64,000 nucleotides of DNA. Origin: an uncultured Verrucomicrobiae bacterium. GTDB taxonomy: Bacteria > Verrucomicrobiota > Verrucomicrobiia > Limisphaerales > UBA1100. Position 1 is the first letter of the stretch. Each line of letters starts with the position of its first letter. Location of the stretch: positions 1-64,000 of the forward strand of contig CALKBX010000030.1 of assembly GCA_937775205.1 (NCBI GenBank), read 5' to 3'. The notes beneath the pieces were generated by a model. It had not been told where the DNA came from. It searched no databases and saw only the letters and a program-made list of their open reading frames with translations. Below, piece after piece: positions 47,629 to 57,735 of the stretch. The position numbers and the translations under genes were made by a program.

Positions 47629-50072
47629 TTTTCGCCCACTTCGGAACTTTCGCCTTCGCCCTTCACGTGTTTGTCGTACCACGCCACCATCTCGGCCAGC
47701 GTGTGGCCCACACTTTTCTTGGCGCGATAGGTGTGCGACTCATGCGGCAGCATCACGATGCGCGCCTTGCCGCCGTTGCCTTTGATGGCGTGGTACAGCC
47801 GCTTGCTCTGCTCCGGCGTGGTGGCGGGGTTGTTGTCTTTCTCGCCGTGAATTAACAGCAACGGGTCACGGATTTTCGGCACGGCGAGCAAGGGCGACAT
47901 TTCCAAATAAACCTGCGGCGCCTGCCACAACGTGCGGCGTTCATTTTGAAATCCAAACGGAGTGAGCGTGCGGTTGTACGCGCCACTGCGCGCCACGCCG
48001 GCGCGGAACAGATCGCTGTTGGCCAGCAGCATCACCGCCATAAACGCGCCGTAACTGTGTCCGCCCACGCCCACGCGACGTTCGTCGCACACGCCCATAT
48101 CCACCACCGCCGCGATCGCGGCCTCGGCGTTGGCGACGATTTGTTCCACGAAAGTGTCGTTCGCCGCGCCCACCGCGCCGTGCCTCGCCCACCACGGGCA
48201 TCGCCACTTGATCGAGCACCGCGTAGCCTTCGAGCGCGAGGAAGCGCGGCGAGGCACCGGCAAAGCTGGTGAACCGATGCGGCGAGTTGGCCACTTGCCC
48301 GGCCACCGCGCCGCCCGCAAATTCGCGCGGGTACGCCCACAAAATCGTTGGCAACACCGGCCGCTCCGGATCATCCAAATCGTAGTCCGGCGGCAAGTGC
48401 AACAAACACGAAAGTTTCACGCCATCCTCGCGCGTGTAAGTGAGCAGCCGCTTTTTCACTTCGCGCAACGATTCGGCGGGATCCTTGAACGCCGTGAGCG
48501 GCGCGCGTTCCGGATCGCCCACGTGCGCTTGAAATAATTCGGGTGCTCCTCGGGCGTTTCGTAGCGCGTCACAAATTCCGTGCCCTCATCATTCAACAAC
48601 GCCACCACCGCCTCGTAGCTGTCCTCCGCGCACTTGAAGAGTGGCACGCGGTCGAAGGTGCTGAGGTTTAGTTTGTCGAGAAAAGGCCGGTCGCCCTCGG
48701 GCGAAGCGCCGTTGCCGTTGAGAAAAATCGACCGGTTATGAACCCGCATCGCGCGCTTGCCGTTGAGCAGCTGCCGCATCAGCGGATGGCCGGGATGCTC
48801 GTAACGCTCGGCGGCGGCGTGGTTCCACAGGAGGCGGTCGGGGATGTCGGGATTATCCGGATCCACCAGCCAAGTGCGATGCCAGTTGCGGCTGCTTTCG
48901 TACTCGCGCACCAGCGCCACGTTGCGGGTTTCGCCCCAGTAAATTTTCGAAAACCGATGGTTGAGCTGCGTCACCACTTTGGGCCGGCCATTGAACGGCG
49001 CTTCCAGCATCATCACGCGATCGCGAAACTTCACCTCGCGCTTGGGATCGCCGCCATCGAGCGCCTCCACCCACACGATAGAAACCGGCGAACCGGTAGG
49101 CCGCCAGTGATGCCCGCGCGGTTGCACCGGCACGCCGCCGGTGCTCACATCCTCGGTGGCGGGCCGAATGTCCACCCGCTTCACCTCACCCCGCGGATCC
49201 CACACCTCGATGCTGCGCGGGAAAAACTGGATCGGCGCTTGGTACGAATACGGCGGGTGCACGCGCTCCACCAAAACGTACCGGCCATCGGGCGACACAT
49301 CGTAGCGCGCGAAAATCGAAGGCCGCCCCAAGGACTTGCGGCGGGCGGTGCGCGAATCGACCAGCGTTAGTTGCGAGGTCAAATAATAATCAAAGAGTTT
49401 TTCGTCGTGTTCATTTTGGAGCAAATCCGGATACGTCAGCACCGGCGCTTCGCGCGGGCCGGTTTCCTGCACCACCGGCCCAACGGGCGCGCGCGGTGGC
49501 GTGGGCGCGGGCCCGCGTTTGTCCGGCACGGTAAGGCACAGTAGATTTTGGCTGTCGGGCATCCATTGGAATGAGCGGCCCAAAGTCGCGTTGAGCTTCA
49601 CGCCGGGGATGGCGCGCGGAGCATGGCCCAGCTCGCCCACCCACAGCGCCACCGCGGTGCGGCCGTATTGCAGAAAGGCGAATTTTTTTCCATCCGGCGA
49701 CCACACCGGCAGACTCACCCGCCGCGCGGCATTGGGCAGTTGAATGGGAATGTTCCGACCGGTGGCGAGTTCCTTTAACGTCAGTCGGAAAAAATAATCC
49801 GGATGGGTCGGGCCGTTGTTGTACGGATTGAGCCGCACCCCCGCCAGCGCCACTTCGCGCTGCGCCATTTCCTCAATGCGCCGAAACCGAAATTCCTCCG
49901 CCACCATCAGATGCCGTTGATCCGGACTAAGCGAAACGCGCGGCATCGGCCGCGAGGCGAACAGTTCCTTCGCCGCCTCGGGCGGATCGAGATATTTCTG
50001 CTGCGCCTGCGCCTGCCCGCAAAACAATAAGGACAGAATGCACAGGCCAAAAATGACGGCGCGTGGGTTCAA
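47625..50072 (-). CDS. S9 prolyl oligopeptidase-like peptidase, exported, two frameshifts
   Basis: The TTG at 50072 gives a good signal peptide (MNPRAVIFGLCILSLLFCG). An N-terminal propeller follows (VWSPDGKKFAFLQYG; FQWMPDSQNLLCLT). Shifts occur at about 48535 and 48180. The C-terminal alpha/beta-hydrolase domain has the nucleophile GVGGHSYGAFMAVMLLANSD, the acid LLLIHGEKDNNPAT and the His in MLPHESHTYRAKK. The triad is complete once rejoined, so the enzyme is probably active. S9 enzymes cleave small peptides. It converges with the epimerase. Confidence 0.85.
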
Positions 50073-50158
50073 AGTGTGTTGGCGGAAATCATCACAAAAC
50101 CCGCCCGCCACGGCAAGCTCCTTGCCTCCCGCCGCGCGGTTGGGTACTTTGACGGCAG

Positions 50159-51346
50159 ATGTTGATGCGTGTTCAATTAATCGTCGCGACGCTGGTTTTG
50201 GGCGTGTCCTGCCTGCAATGGCCCGATGCCCCGCCACCGCCCAAGCAGCTTGCCGACACCTTCGACCTCCAAAAAATCCACGCCATCGGCGCGGCCATCA
50301 CCGAGGCGCGCGCCGAAAAGCGCCTGCCCGGCGGCGTCCTGTGGCTCGAACGCAATGGCGTGCATTTCACCGAAGCCCACGGGCACGCTCAACTCCAGCC
50401 CATCCACATCCTTGCGCAGCCCGATACAATTTATGATGCCGCCTCGCTCACCAAAGTGGTCGCCACCACGCCCGCCATTTTACTGCTGCACCAACGCGGA
50501 CAATTGAGCATTGAGGATCCGGTCAAAAAACACATTCCCGAATTCACCGGCGATGGACGCGAAGCCGTTACCGTGCGCCATCTGCTCACGCACACCAGCG
50601 GGTTGCGTCCGGATATTTCCGTAAACGGCTGGAACGGCCATGCCGAGTGCATCGCCAAATGCGTTGCCGAAAAACTCCGCACAACGCCCGGTACAACGTT
50701 CAAATACAGCGACATCAATTTTCAATTGCTCGATGAAATTCTCCGGCGAGTCACGCGCCAGCGCATTGATGTTTTTTGTGAAAAAGAAATTTTTGGCCCG
50801 CTGAAAATGACCGATACCGGCTATAATCCGCCTGCCGCCAAACACTCCCGCGTAGCGCCCACCACCGTTACCGATGGCCAAGCCCTGCGCGGCATCGTGC
50901 ACGACCCGCGCGCGCGCAAGACCGCCGGCGTCGCCGGCCACGCCGGGCTTTTTACCACCGCGCCCGACCTCGCCAAGTATGCCCGCTGCCTCCTCAACGG
51001 CGGCGCGCCAATCTTTACACCGGAAATCGTGAAGCTGATGACCACCGTGCAGACGCCCTCTGCGATGCCCTCCAAGCGCGGCCTCGGCTGGGACATTGAC
51101 ACCGGCTACTCCAGCCCGAGCGGCGAAAAAGATGGCACAAGATTCCCTCCCGGCTCATTCGGCCACACCGGTTTCACTGGCCCCTCCATTTGGATTGATC
51201 CCCATTCGAAGTCGTTCATCATCTTCCTCTGCAACCGGGTTCATCCCACCGAAAAAGGCCCGAGCGTGATCCCGCTGCGGCGAAAAATTGGTTCGCTTGC
51301 CGCTGAAGCGGTGAAGGGGGTGGATTTCAAAAACCCACCGAAATAA
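50159..51346 (+). CDS. Exported serine hydrolase, class C beta-lactamase/esterase family
   Basis: A 395-residue protein with a signal peptide. The SxxK motif is Ser96-Lys99 in YDAASLTKVVATTP, the YxN-like motif is Tyr183 (YSDINF), and a His-Thr-Gly element lies in FGHTGFTGPS. This is the serine beta-lactamase/esterase EstB/AmpC-like fold. In environmental bacteria these are usually esterases or D-amino-acid peptidases. It is divergent from the S9 peptidase, with 86 bases between. Confidence 0.9.
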   Translation: MLMRVQLIVATLVLGVSCLQWPDAPPPPKQLADTFDLQKIHAIGAAITEARAEKRLPGGVLWLERNGVHFTEAHGHAQLQPIHILAQPDTIYDAASLTKVVATTPAILLLHQRGQLSIEDPVKKHIPEFTGDGREAVTVRHLLTHTSGLRPDISVNGWNGHAECIAKCVAEKLRTTPGTTFKYSDINFQLLDEILRRVTRQRIDVFCEKEIFGPLKMTDTGYNPPAAKHSRVAPTTVTDGQALRGIVHDPRARKTAGVAGHAGLFTTAPDLAKYARCLLNGGAPIFTPEIVKLMTTVQTPSAMPSKRGLGWDIDTGYSSPSGEKDGTRFPPGSFGHTGFTGPSIWIDPHSKSFIIFLCNRVHPTEKGPSVIPLRRKIGSLAAEAVKGVDFKNPPK

Positions 51347-51349
51347 AAA

Positions 51350-51886
51350 CTAATTCAACTCCGGCACCGGCCAATCTTGTTTGTCTTCGGGAGACACTTC
51401 TACTGGCTCGGTCGATTGCCAATCGTGCCGTTTGCGATTTACCACCAAGCCGCGTTTTTGCAATTCAACTTCGTGGCGCAAACCGGTGGCGTTGGCGTCC
51501 GCGCCAAATACGTTGAACGTCACCACGCCCGGCAAATAGGTGAGGTCGCCGTGAAACCATTGGCCGAAGGGCACGACCACCGGCAGATGCGTGGGGGTCA
51601 CGTAATTGGTGGTATACGTCTTGAAATCCGCCGGCACGGTTTCGCCGTTGAAAATTACCGTGCGATTCGTGATGCCCGAGCTCGGGAGATTTATCACCAT
51701 CATCGGTGCACCCGATTGATTGGTCGTATAACTGACCTGCCAACCGCCATCCTTAGAGCGTATGTTTTGGTCGGTGGAATACATCAGCACATAAACGCCC
51801 AGTGCGATGAAGAACATGCCCACCACGAAGGGCATCATACTTTCACGCGGCGCTGCAACTGCCTCGGTATCTTTCGTATCACCCAC
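51350..51886 (-). CDS. Small membrane-anchored protein of unknown function
   Basis: A 178-residue protein. One N-terminal helix (MMPFVVGMFFIALGVYVLMY, about residues 17-36) anchors an exported domain with several Thr/Asn-rich strands (MVINLPSSGITNRTVIFNG) and a charged tail. I do not recognise a family. It lies 11 bases after the Gfo/Idh/MocA-like gene and is probably cotranscribed with it. Confidence 0.7.
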   Translation of the reverse strand: MGDTKDTEAVAAPRESMMPFVVGMFFIALGVYVLMYSTDQNIRSKDGGWQVSYTTNQSGAPMMVINLPSSGITNRTVIFNGETVPADFKTYTTNYVTPTHLPVVVPFGQWFHGDLTYLPGVVTFNVFGADANATGLRHEVELQKRGLVVNRKRHDWQSTEPVEVSPEDKQDWPVPELN

Positions 51887-51897
51887 AGCGGCTAAGC

Positions 51898-53376
51898 TTA
51901 GTACTCACTCTTCTTGGTAATGCCCGGCTGTGGCACAGGATAAAAGCCGTCCTTGTCAGCCGTCACCGGCGCTTTGCTGTCAAAGCCTTCCAGCTGGTCT
52001 AAATCTGGCGCGAGCGGTTTGGCGTTAAGAGCATCATCCCACGTCACGCGCTGGCCGGTGTGCGCAGCCATCCGACCCATGTTACATACCTGGCTCGCCA
52101 ACGCACCACGCTCAGCTTCATTGTATGGCTTGTCATTGCGAATGGCGTCGAGCAAATCGTCCCACTCATCCTGATAAGGATTAGTTTCGCGCGCGGGGAA
52201 TTTCCAAATCTGGTTTTTCGGATTTGGCGTAAGCCCACTGTATAAGGCGCTCGGCGCGGGCCAGTGACCATTAGCCGAGAACGTGCCGAAGCCTTTCGTG
52301 CCGTGCACGTGACTGGCAAACTCATTGTGGCAGCCTTGAATCGTACGGCCATTATGCATCAGCTTGGTCCCGTCAGCATAGGTGTATTCCACGGAATACG
52401 TGTCGAGATTTTGGTCCACGTACGGCTGGCCCTGTTTATTTTCCGTGTAATGCTTGCCGCCCGTAGCTTGCGCCATAATCGGCCACGACCATTTGTCGCG
52501 CGTGCCAATGACGTCGAAGGGATCGCCGCCCGCGTTGTTTGGATCTCCCATCGCAGCACCTTTCATCCAGCAGCACTCGTCAATGTTATGAATGTAAAAA
52601 TCATTGAAACAACCGCCACTGGCCCAGATGAAACTGTGGAAGCGCCGAATCTGCCAACGAATCTCTTCCATGTCTTTGTACTCTGGACTCATGCTTTGTG
52701 GGATCGACCGCGATGTTACCACCGGCCCATGCATACGATAGCTTCGCATGAGCACGATATCGCCAATTGCGCCTTCCTGAATTTTCTCCGCCATCGCTCC
52801 ACGCGCACGGCTGTGCCGGCACATGAGGCCCACGCCCACTTTAAGATTTTTTTTCTTGGCCGTTTTATTGATCTCAAGAATCTTTTTTGTGCCATAACCA
52901 TCAGCCGTAACCGGCTTCTCCATAAACACATTAATGCCCTTCTCCACCGCGTACTTATAAAATACCCAGCGAAACGCCGGCGGCGTGGTGAAGATGGCCA
53001 CGTCGCCTTTGCTCAGATGATCGATCGCCTTTTTATAGCCATCGAAGCCAATGTGCTGGCGATCGGCCGGCACGTCCACCTTCTTGCCGTGCTTTCGCTT
53101 GAGGCCGTTGAGACTGCTTTTAAGTTTCTCCTCAAAAATATCCGCAACCGCCACGAGCTTGGTGGGGCCATGCCCCGCAGAAACGGAAAGCGCATTGCTG
53201 GCCGCGCCGGTGCCGCGACCGCCCGCGCCCACGAGCGCCACCTTCACCGTATCGTCCACCGCCGAGTGCACGCGCGGCAACGCCACCCCCGCCAGCGCCG
53301 AGGCAGCGGTTACCTTGCCGGTGGTCTTGATGAATTCACGACGGTTTGAATCAGAGGAATTGGAATGCTTTGGCAT
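51898..53376 (-). CDS. Gfo/Idh/MocA-family oxidoreductase, Tat-exported
   Basis: A 492-residue protein. The leader SNRREFIKTTGKVTAASALA is Tat-like. The Rossmann core VKVALVGAGGRGTGAASNAL is followed by NVFMEKPVTADGYGT (the EKP motif), and by a C-terminal dehydrogenase domain with PTRLMHNG-like segments and DEWDDLLDAIRNDKPYNEAER. Such exported PVC members are thought to oxidise sugars with NAD(P); substrate unknown. A sulfatase gene lies 54 bases upstream. Confidence 0.92.
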   Translation of the reverse strand: MPKHSNSSDSNRREFIKTTGKVTAASALAGVALPRVHSAVDDTVKVALVGAGGRGTGAASNALSVSAGHGPTKLVAVADIFEEKLKSSLNGLKRKHGKKVDVPADRQHIGFDGYKKAIDHLSKGDVAIFTTPPAFRWVFYKYAVEKGINVFMEKPVTADGYGTKKILEINKTAKKKNLKVGVGLMCRHSRARGAMAEKIQEGAIGDIVLMRSYRMHGPVVTSRSIPQSMSPEYKDMEEIRWQIRRFHSFIWASGGCFNDFYIHNIDECCWMKGAAMGDPNNAGGDPFDVIGTRDKWSWPIMAQATGGKHYTENKQGQPYVDQNLDTYSVEYTYADGTKLMHNGRTIQGCHNEFASHVHGTKGFGTFSANGHWPAPSALYSGLTPNPKNQIWKFPARETNPYQDEWDDLLDAIRNDKPYNEAERGALASQVCNMGRMAAHTGQRVTWDDALNAKPLAPDLDQLEGFDSKAPVTADKDGFYPVPQPGITKKSEY

Positions 53377-53430
53377 GCGCCAAGATTCAACCGTCCCGCC
53401 CTGCGCGTCAATGGGAAATCGCGATCGTGC

Positions 53431-54864
53431 TTACTTCTTCATCGCCGCCGCCAATGCTGCTTTGATGTGAGGCACTTCGCCGTAGGGATCTTTTTGCGTT
53501 TTGCAATATTCGATGAGGCCGCCGGTCATTTCACGCACGATGGCTTGGCAGGCGGGATCGGTGAATCGATTGGTCAATTCGTCCGCGTCCTTTTGCAAAT
53601 CGAAGAGCCACGGTTTGCCGGAGGAAGCGTACACGAGTTTGTAGCGATCGCTCACCGCGCACAGCCACTGCGCCTGAGGATTGCTGGTGGAGCGTAGAAT
53701 AGTGAGATCCCGCCAGCGACCGCCCTGGGCGCGGAATAGATTCGCCGCATTGCGGCCGCCCACTTGAAGGCCGTGATCCACATCCATCAGGCTCATCACC
53801 GTGGGCAGAAAATCCACACAGCTTAAGGCTTCATCAACCACGGTTCCGCCTTTGATCTTACCAGGTGTATAGATGAGGAAAGGAATGCGCGCTGAACCTT
53901 CATAGGGAACACCCTTGTTCAAGCGACCGTGTTCACCGCACAGATCGCCATGGTCACTGGTAAAGACAATGATCGTACGCTCGATCTGGCCGTTCTTACG
54001 CAAAGTATCGAGAATACGGCCGATGTTGTCATCGAGACACTTAACCATTCCGTAATACTTGGGCATCAGTAGCCGTACTGTGTCGGCGGTGATCTTCGGT
54101 GCCTTCGCCGCCCACACAGGCGTTTGTTCGCGAGTTTTGTTGACCGACCGAGGAATGGGCACCTTCACGTCCTGATACATTTTGTCGTACGGCGCGCGCA
54201 CGCTGTTGGGGCCGTGCGGATCTGGATAGCTCACCATGTAACAGAAGGACTTGCCCTTCTTTTCATTCACAAAGTTGATGACCTTATCGGTAAGCCAATC
54301 GGTGGCGAAACTCTTTTCATCTGCACCCACCAATCCGTAATCGGCCCGGCCTTGTTTGTTGCGTGAGGCAATGCGCGGTCCAGCAGCCGTATCCTCAAAC
54401 TTCTTCCAGTGACCGCGGTTAAACATGAACCGGTTATCTTCCCAACCGAATTTACGCTTGGGACCCCACTGCGGCTTGCCATTACCATCCAGATGCCATT
54501 TGCCGGCGTAACCGGTGGCGTACCCCTTGCGGCGCAAGACCTCGGCAAAGGTCACGATGTCATCACCCAGTTTAATGTTGTTATTGGTTACTGGGGTATG
54601 TTGCGGGTATTTACCACTCATGAGCGCACCACGTGATGGCGAGCAGACGGGTGTGGTGGCATAGAAACTAGTGGCAATGGCGCCATTCTTGGCAATCCAA
54701 TCAATATTGGGTGTCTTGACTATCTTACCGCCGTAACAGCCAAGCGTCTTGAAATGATGCTCATCAGTCTGGATCACCAGAAGATTGTAAGGTTCCTTCT
54801 TATCCGCCGCATAAGCAGGCATAGAAAGACACAAAACTGTGAGTGTTATTAGAGTAGATTTCAT
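53431..54864 (-). CDS. Exported formylglycine-dependent sulfatase
   Basis: A 477-residue sulfatase with a signal peptide (MKSTLITLTVLCLSMPAYA). Metal-site DEHH (QTDEHHFKTLGCYGG) and the formylglycine motif PVCSPSRGALMSG (Cys74, here with Ser in C-x-P-S-R) are intact. Later, VIVFTSDHGDLCGEHG is the second metal-binding cluster. It is followed by the oxidoreductase gene, which suggests a polysaccharide-desulfation and sugar-oxidation unit. Confidence 0.93.
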   Translation of the reverse strand: MKSTLITLTVLCLSMPAYAADKKEPYNLLVIQTDEHHFKTLGCYGGKIVKTPNIDWIAKNGAIATSFYATTPVCSPSRGALMSGKYPQHTPVTNNNIKLGDDIVTFAEVLRRKGYATGYAGKWHLDGNGKPQWGPKRKFGWEDNRFMFNRGHWKKFEDTAAGPRIASRNKQGRADYGLVGADEKSFATDWLTDKVINFVNEKKGKSFCYMVSYPDPHGPNSVRAPYDKMYQDVKVPIPRSVNKTREQTPVWAAKAPKITADTVRLLMPKYYGMVKCLDDNIGRILDTLRKNGQIERTIIVFTSDHGDLCGEHGRLNKGVPYEGSARIPFLIYTPGKIKGGTVVDEALSCVDFLPTVMSLMDVDHGLQVGGRNAANLFRAQGGRWRDLTILRSTSNPQAQWLCAVSDRYKLVYASSGKPWLFDLQKDADELTNRFTDPACQAIVREMTGGLIEYCKTQKDPYGEVPHIKAALAAAMKK

Positions 54865-55008
54865 TTTCCTTTAACTATCAATTTGTAACCGTGTTTATGT
54901 AGAGGGCTTAGACATTTCACTTTAGTATAAAGTTTTTTGGTGATTTCGATCATTTGGCCAAATTGCCGTATCAAGATGGCTCTCTCGCAACCTTCTTCCA
55001 GTGTTCGA

Positions 55009-56385
55009 CTACTTGATCGACGGTGGTCGAGGCATGGGCGCGTTGGTTTCCTTCAACCACTTGCCAAGCTGGAGGTTGAGACGCGCGGCAAGCTTGGGTT
55101 GCTGCTGGGCGAGGTTTCGTTTTTCACTGAGATCTTTTGAGAGATTGTACAGCTCCAATGAATTGTCATCGTAGTTGCGGATGAGTTTCCAGTCGCCCGC
55201 GCGGACGGCGCTGCCGAGCCGATTGCCCATGTGCCAGGCGTAGTTGGGGTAGTGAAAATAAATCGCCTTGCGCTTCAGTTCTCCGCCCTGCTTGAAAAGC
55301 TGCACGAGGCTTTCGCCGTCAATGGGCTGCTTGCCGGAATGCAGGCCGGCTACCTCCAGAAAGGTTGGGTAAAAATCCATACTAATGACCGGTGTATCGC
55401 AAAGCGTGTCCGGCTTAACTTCCCCCGGCCAGCGAACGATCATCGGGACACGAATGCCCCCCTCATACAGATACCCTTTTGATTCTCGCAATGGCCGGCA
55501 GTCGGACACACCCGCAAAACCGCCATTGTCGCTCGTAAAAATGACCAGCGTGTTATCGGACTGGCCCATGTCATCCAGCGCTTTTAGCAACCGACCGATC
55601 GCCAGATCCATTGCCTCAATCATCGCGCCGTAACGCGTGTCATTCAGACCGGGCCCCTTGCGGTTGGCGTACTTTTTCAGCAACGGCTCGGGCGCCTGCA
55701 TCGGCCAGTGAACGGTGTAAAACCACAAGTGCGTCATCCAAGGCTTGGACTTGTTGGCGCGAATGAATTTAATCGTGTCATCCACCAACCGGTTCGGCAG
55801 ATACTCGCCCTCCGGACCGTCCTCGATTTCCGCATTGCGATACGGTGAAAAGAAACTGGGCGGGCCACCGTACGAAGTGCCGCCGACGTTGACATCAAAT
55901 CCTTGGCCTGAGGGCGACAACTCCTTGGCCACACGCCCGCCGCGCGCCACGCTCGGCGCGATGTGCCATTTGCCAAGAAAAGCGTTCGCATAGCCCGCCT
56001 CGCGCAGTCGCTCGGCGATAGTCACGTATTCCGTGCCAAGTTGCTTAGTGAGAATCGCCGGTTGCGGGCGGTTGTCTTTTGGGGAATACATCCCCGGCAA
56101 ATGCGTCGTTAGCCCAATGCGTGCTGGGGCTTGCCCGGTCAAAACCGCGCAGCGCGTTGGCGAGCAAACCGGCGCCGCAGCATACGCGCTGGTAAACCGC
56201 ATGCCCTGCTTGGCCAGTCGGTCGAGGTGCGGCGTTTCCACCAGCTTGTTGCCTTGGCAGGCCAAGTCCATCCAGCCAAGGTCATCGGCCATAATGAATA
56301 GGATGTTTGGCTTTTGCGATGCGGAGACTGAAATAAATGACAGAAACGCAATGCACGCAGCAGACTTTTTTAAACACTGGAGCAT
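55009..56385 (-). CDS. Exported formylglycine-dependent sulfatase
   Basis: A 458-residue sulfatase with a signal peptide. The metal cluster ILFIMADDLGWMDLAC, the formylglycine site PVCSPTRCAVLTGQ (Cys74) and VIFTSDNGGFAG are all present. It belongs to a different subgroup from the sulfatase downstream. The short lysine-rich gene ends five bases before its ATG, so the two are probably cotranscribed. Confidence 0.93.
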   Translation of the reverse strand: MLQCLKKSAACIAFLSFISVSASQKPNILFIMADDLGWMDLACQGNKLVETPHLDRLAKQGMRFTSAYAAAPVCSPTRCAVLTGQAPARIGLTTHLPGMYSPKDNRPQPAILTKQLGTEYVTIAERLREAGYANAFLGKWHIAPSVARGGRVAKELSPSGQGFDVNVGGTSYGGPPSFFSPYRNAEIEDGPEGEYLPNRLVDDTIKFIRANKSKPWMTHLWFYTVHWPMQAPEPLLKKYANRKGPGLNDTRYGAMIEAMDLAIGRLLKALDDMGQSDNTLVIFTSDNGGFAGVSDCRPLRESKGYLYEGGIRVPMIVRWPGEVKPDTLCDTPVISMDFYPTFLEVAGLHSGKQPIDGESLVQLFKQGGELKRKAIYFHYPNYAWHMGNRLGSAVRAGDWKLIRNYDDNSLELYNLSKDLSEKRNLAQQQPKLAARLNLQLGKWLKETNAPMPRPPSIK

Positions 56386-56390
56386 TCCTG

Positions 56391-56486
56391 CTATTTCCCC
56401 TTCTTTTCCTGTTTCTTTTTCTTCTTCTCCGCTTTGGTGAGTTTGGGTGTCTTTTTGGTTTCTTTTCGTTTGTCTTTATTCGCCAT
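56391..56486 (-). CDS. 31-residue lysine-rich small protein
   Basis: MANKDKRKETKKTPKLTKAE followed by a Lys-rich tail, ending in a stop five bases before the sulfatase ATG. An AGGAGA lies eight bases upstream of the start, one of the few good ribosome sites here. More than half of the residues are Lys or other charged residues, and it has no hydrophobic part. No known family is recognised; RNA or nucleic-acid binding, or chaperoning of the sulfatase mRNA, are only guesses. Confidence 0.6.
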   Translation of the reverse strand: MANKDKRKETKKTPKLTKAEKKKKKQEKKGK

Positions 56487-56582
56487 AATATTTTCTCCTA
56501 TAAGTGTGTTTTCAATCTTGCTCGGCCAATCCCAGTTTGGCACGCAAATAATGCGTCAGCCTGTTGTGAAGGCAAAGCAGAA

Positions 56583-56705
56583 TCAGTCCGGCTTTAGCAT
56601 TATGAAAACCGCCGTGCCCAACAATCCAAGCGAAACGAACATTCCACTGGGGCCCAAAAATGCAAATGGACACATCCAAACTGCTGCCAAAATCACCAGA
56701 CACAA
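56583..56705 (-). CDS. Possible 40-residue hydrophobic protein
   Basis: A TTG-started frame reads CLVILAAVWMCPFAFLGPSG and then MFVSLGLLGTAVFIMLKPD, two potential membrane helices. No clear ribosome site is seen. A competing 86-codon frame on the same strand (56512-56772) has less plausible composition. The ~300-base gap holds no other candidate. Confidence 0.25.
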   Translation of the reverse strand: MCLVILAAVWMCPFAFLGPSGMFVSLGLLGTAVFIMLKPD

Positions 56706-56787
56706 AGATCACGTTTGCCGCCGTCGCCGACTTGCCATAGCTCAATCTGCCAATAAAAAAGAGTGAAGGCAATCCTGTAGCCCCGGC

Positions 56788-57735
56788 CTACAAATCGACA
56801 CGCTCGCCTTGCGCGGCCACGCGGAAGCCGGCAGTGCGGATGGTTTTGGCGGCTGCGCTGCGCGGGTTGTGGGCGGGGTTGGTGTGGTTGAGATGAATGA
56901 AGCGGACTTTGGCGCGGACGGCGGCGGGTTGGGTTTTCAGGCGGCGCATCGTCTCGGCAATGAAAGGATGCGGTATTTTCGACATATCGCGTCCACCCAG
57001 TTCCCCATCGGTATAAAACGTAGCATCGAGATAGGCTACGTCCACGCCGGCGAGCGCTTTTTCGAGCGGCGTTTTCCAGCGCTCCCATTTGTCGATGTCC
57101 GGCAGCCACAGAATCTTTTGGCGCGGCCCCTCAATGCGAAAGCCGACCGTCTCGGAAAACTCATCGCGATGCGGCACCAGAAACGGCGTGACGCGCAGCC
57201 GCTTGTTCAGCGCGAACGCGCGCCCATCGCGCATCGGTCGCAGCGCGATATTTTTCAACTGCACCAACTGGCTCCACGGCCCTTGGGTGCGCAGGAATTT
57301 TTCCATGCGCGGCATTACATGCACCGGCACGCCGTCCGCGCCCATCACCTCGCGACCGAGATGGAGAAGCCCCGCGTAATGCCCTATGTGTGCGTGCGTG
57401 AGCAAAATGCCATCGATGCGACCGGCGAGTTTGGGATGTGCCGTGTCAAACCGCCGTGCTTGCCGCGGGAAACTCGGTGTGCATTCGACGAGCCAACGCT
57501 GGCCGGAAACCGGATCGATGAGCCCAAGGCTGGCGGGGTCGCGCCGCATTGCCACATCGCCCCACGCATTTTTGCAGCAAACTTTTTTGCAACCCGCCTG
57601 CGGGAAACCGCCATCCTGCGCCGTGCCAAGCACAACGGCGAAAGGCCCCCGCGCCGGTTCAACGCCTTCAACTCGAAGAGCAGCCGTCGTTGCAATGGCC
57701 GTGCTGGCGAGGAATTGGCGGCGCGTTATTTCCAA
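56788..57735 (-). CDS. PqqB-like MBL-fold metallo-hydrolase with export leader
   Basis: A 315-residue protein. After a Tat-like leader (MEITRRQFLASTAIATTAAL) comes the PqqB-type opening VVLGTAQDGGFPQAGCKKVC with paired Cys, then the metal motif LLTHAHIGHYAGLLHLGREV and HLNHTNPAHN. The HxHxxH variant resembles PqqB, an enzyme of pyrroloquinoline quinone synthesis, but that protein is cytosolic and lacks a leader. No pqqC, D or E is in the window. It overlaps the propeller gene by 10 bases. Confidence 0.82.
   Translation of the reverse strand: MEITRRQFLASTAIATTAALRVEGVEPARGPFAVVLGTAQDGGFPQAGCKKVCCKNAWGDVAMRRDPASLGLIDPVSGQRWLVECTPSFPRQARRFDTAHPKLAGRIDGILLTHAHIGHYAGLLHLGREVMGADGVPVHVMPRMEKFLRTQGPWSQLVQLKNIALRPMRDGRAFALNKRLRVTPFLVPHRDEFSETVGFRIEGPRQKILWLPDIDKWERWKTPLEKALAGVDVAYLDATFYTDGELGGRDMSKIPHPFIAETMRRLKTQPAAVRAKVRFIHLNHTNPAHNPRSAAAKTIRTAGFRVAAQGERVDL

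Noticed and set aside
47629-47855. C-terminal extension of the epimerase frame
   Set aside because: It is antisense to the S9 peptidase and has no epimerase-like features; a one-base shift near 47615 is the simpler reading.
52264-53349. 361-codon frame on the plus strand
   Set aside because: It is antisense to the well-supported Gfo/Idh/MocA-like gene and has no recognisable motif.
56512-56772. 86-codon frame on the minus strand
   Set aside because: Composition is not protein-like, no ribosome site is visible, and a shorter hydrophobic frame overlaps it; I keep only the shorter one at low confidence.
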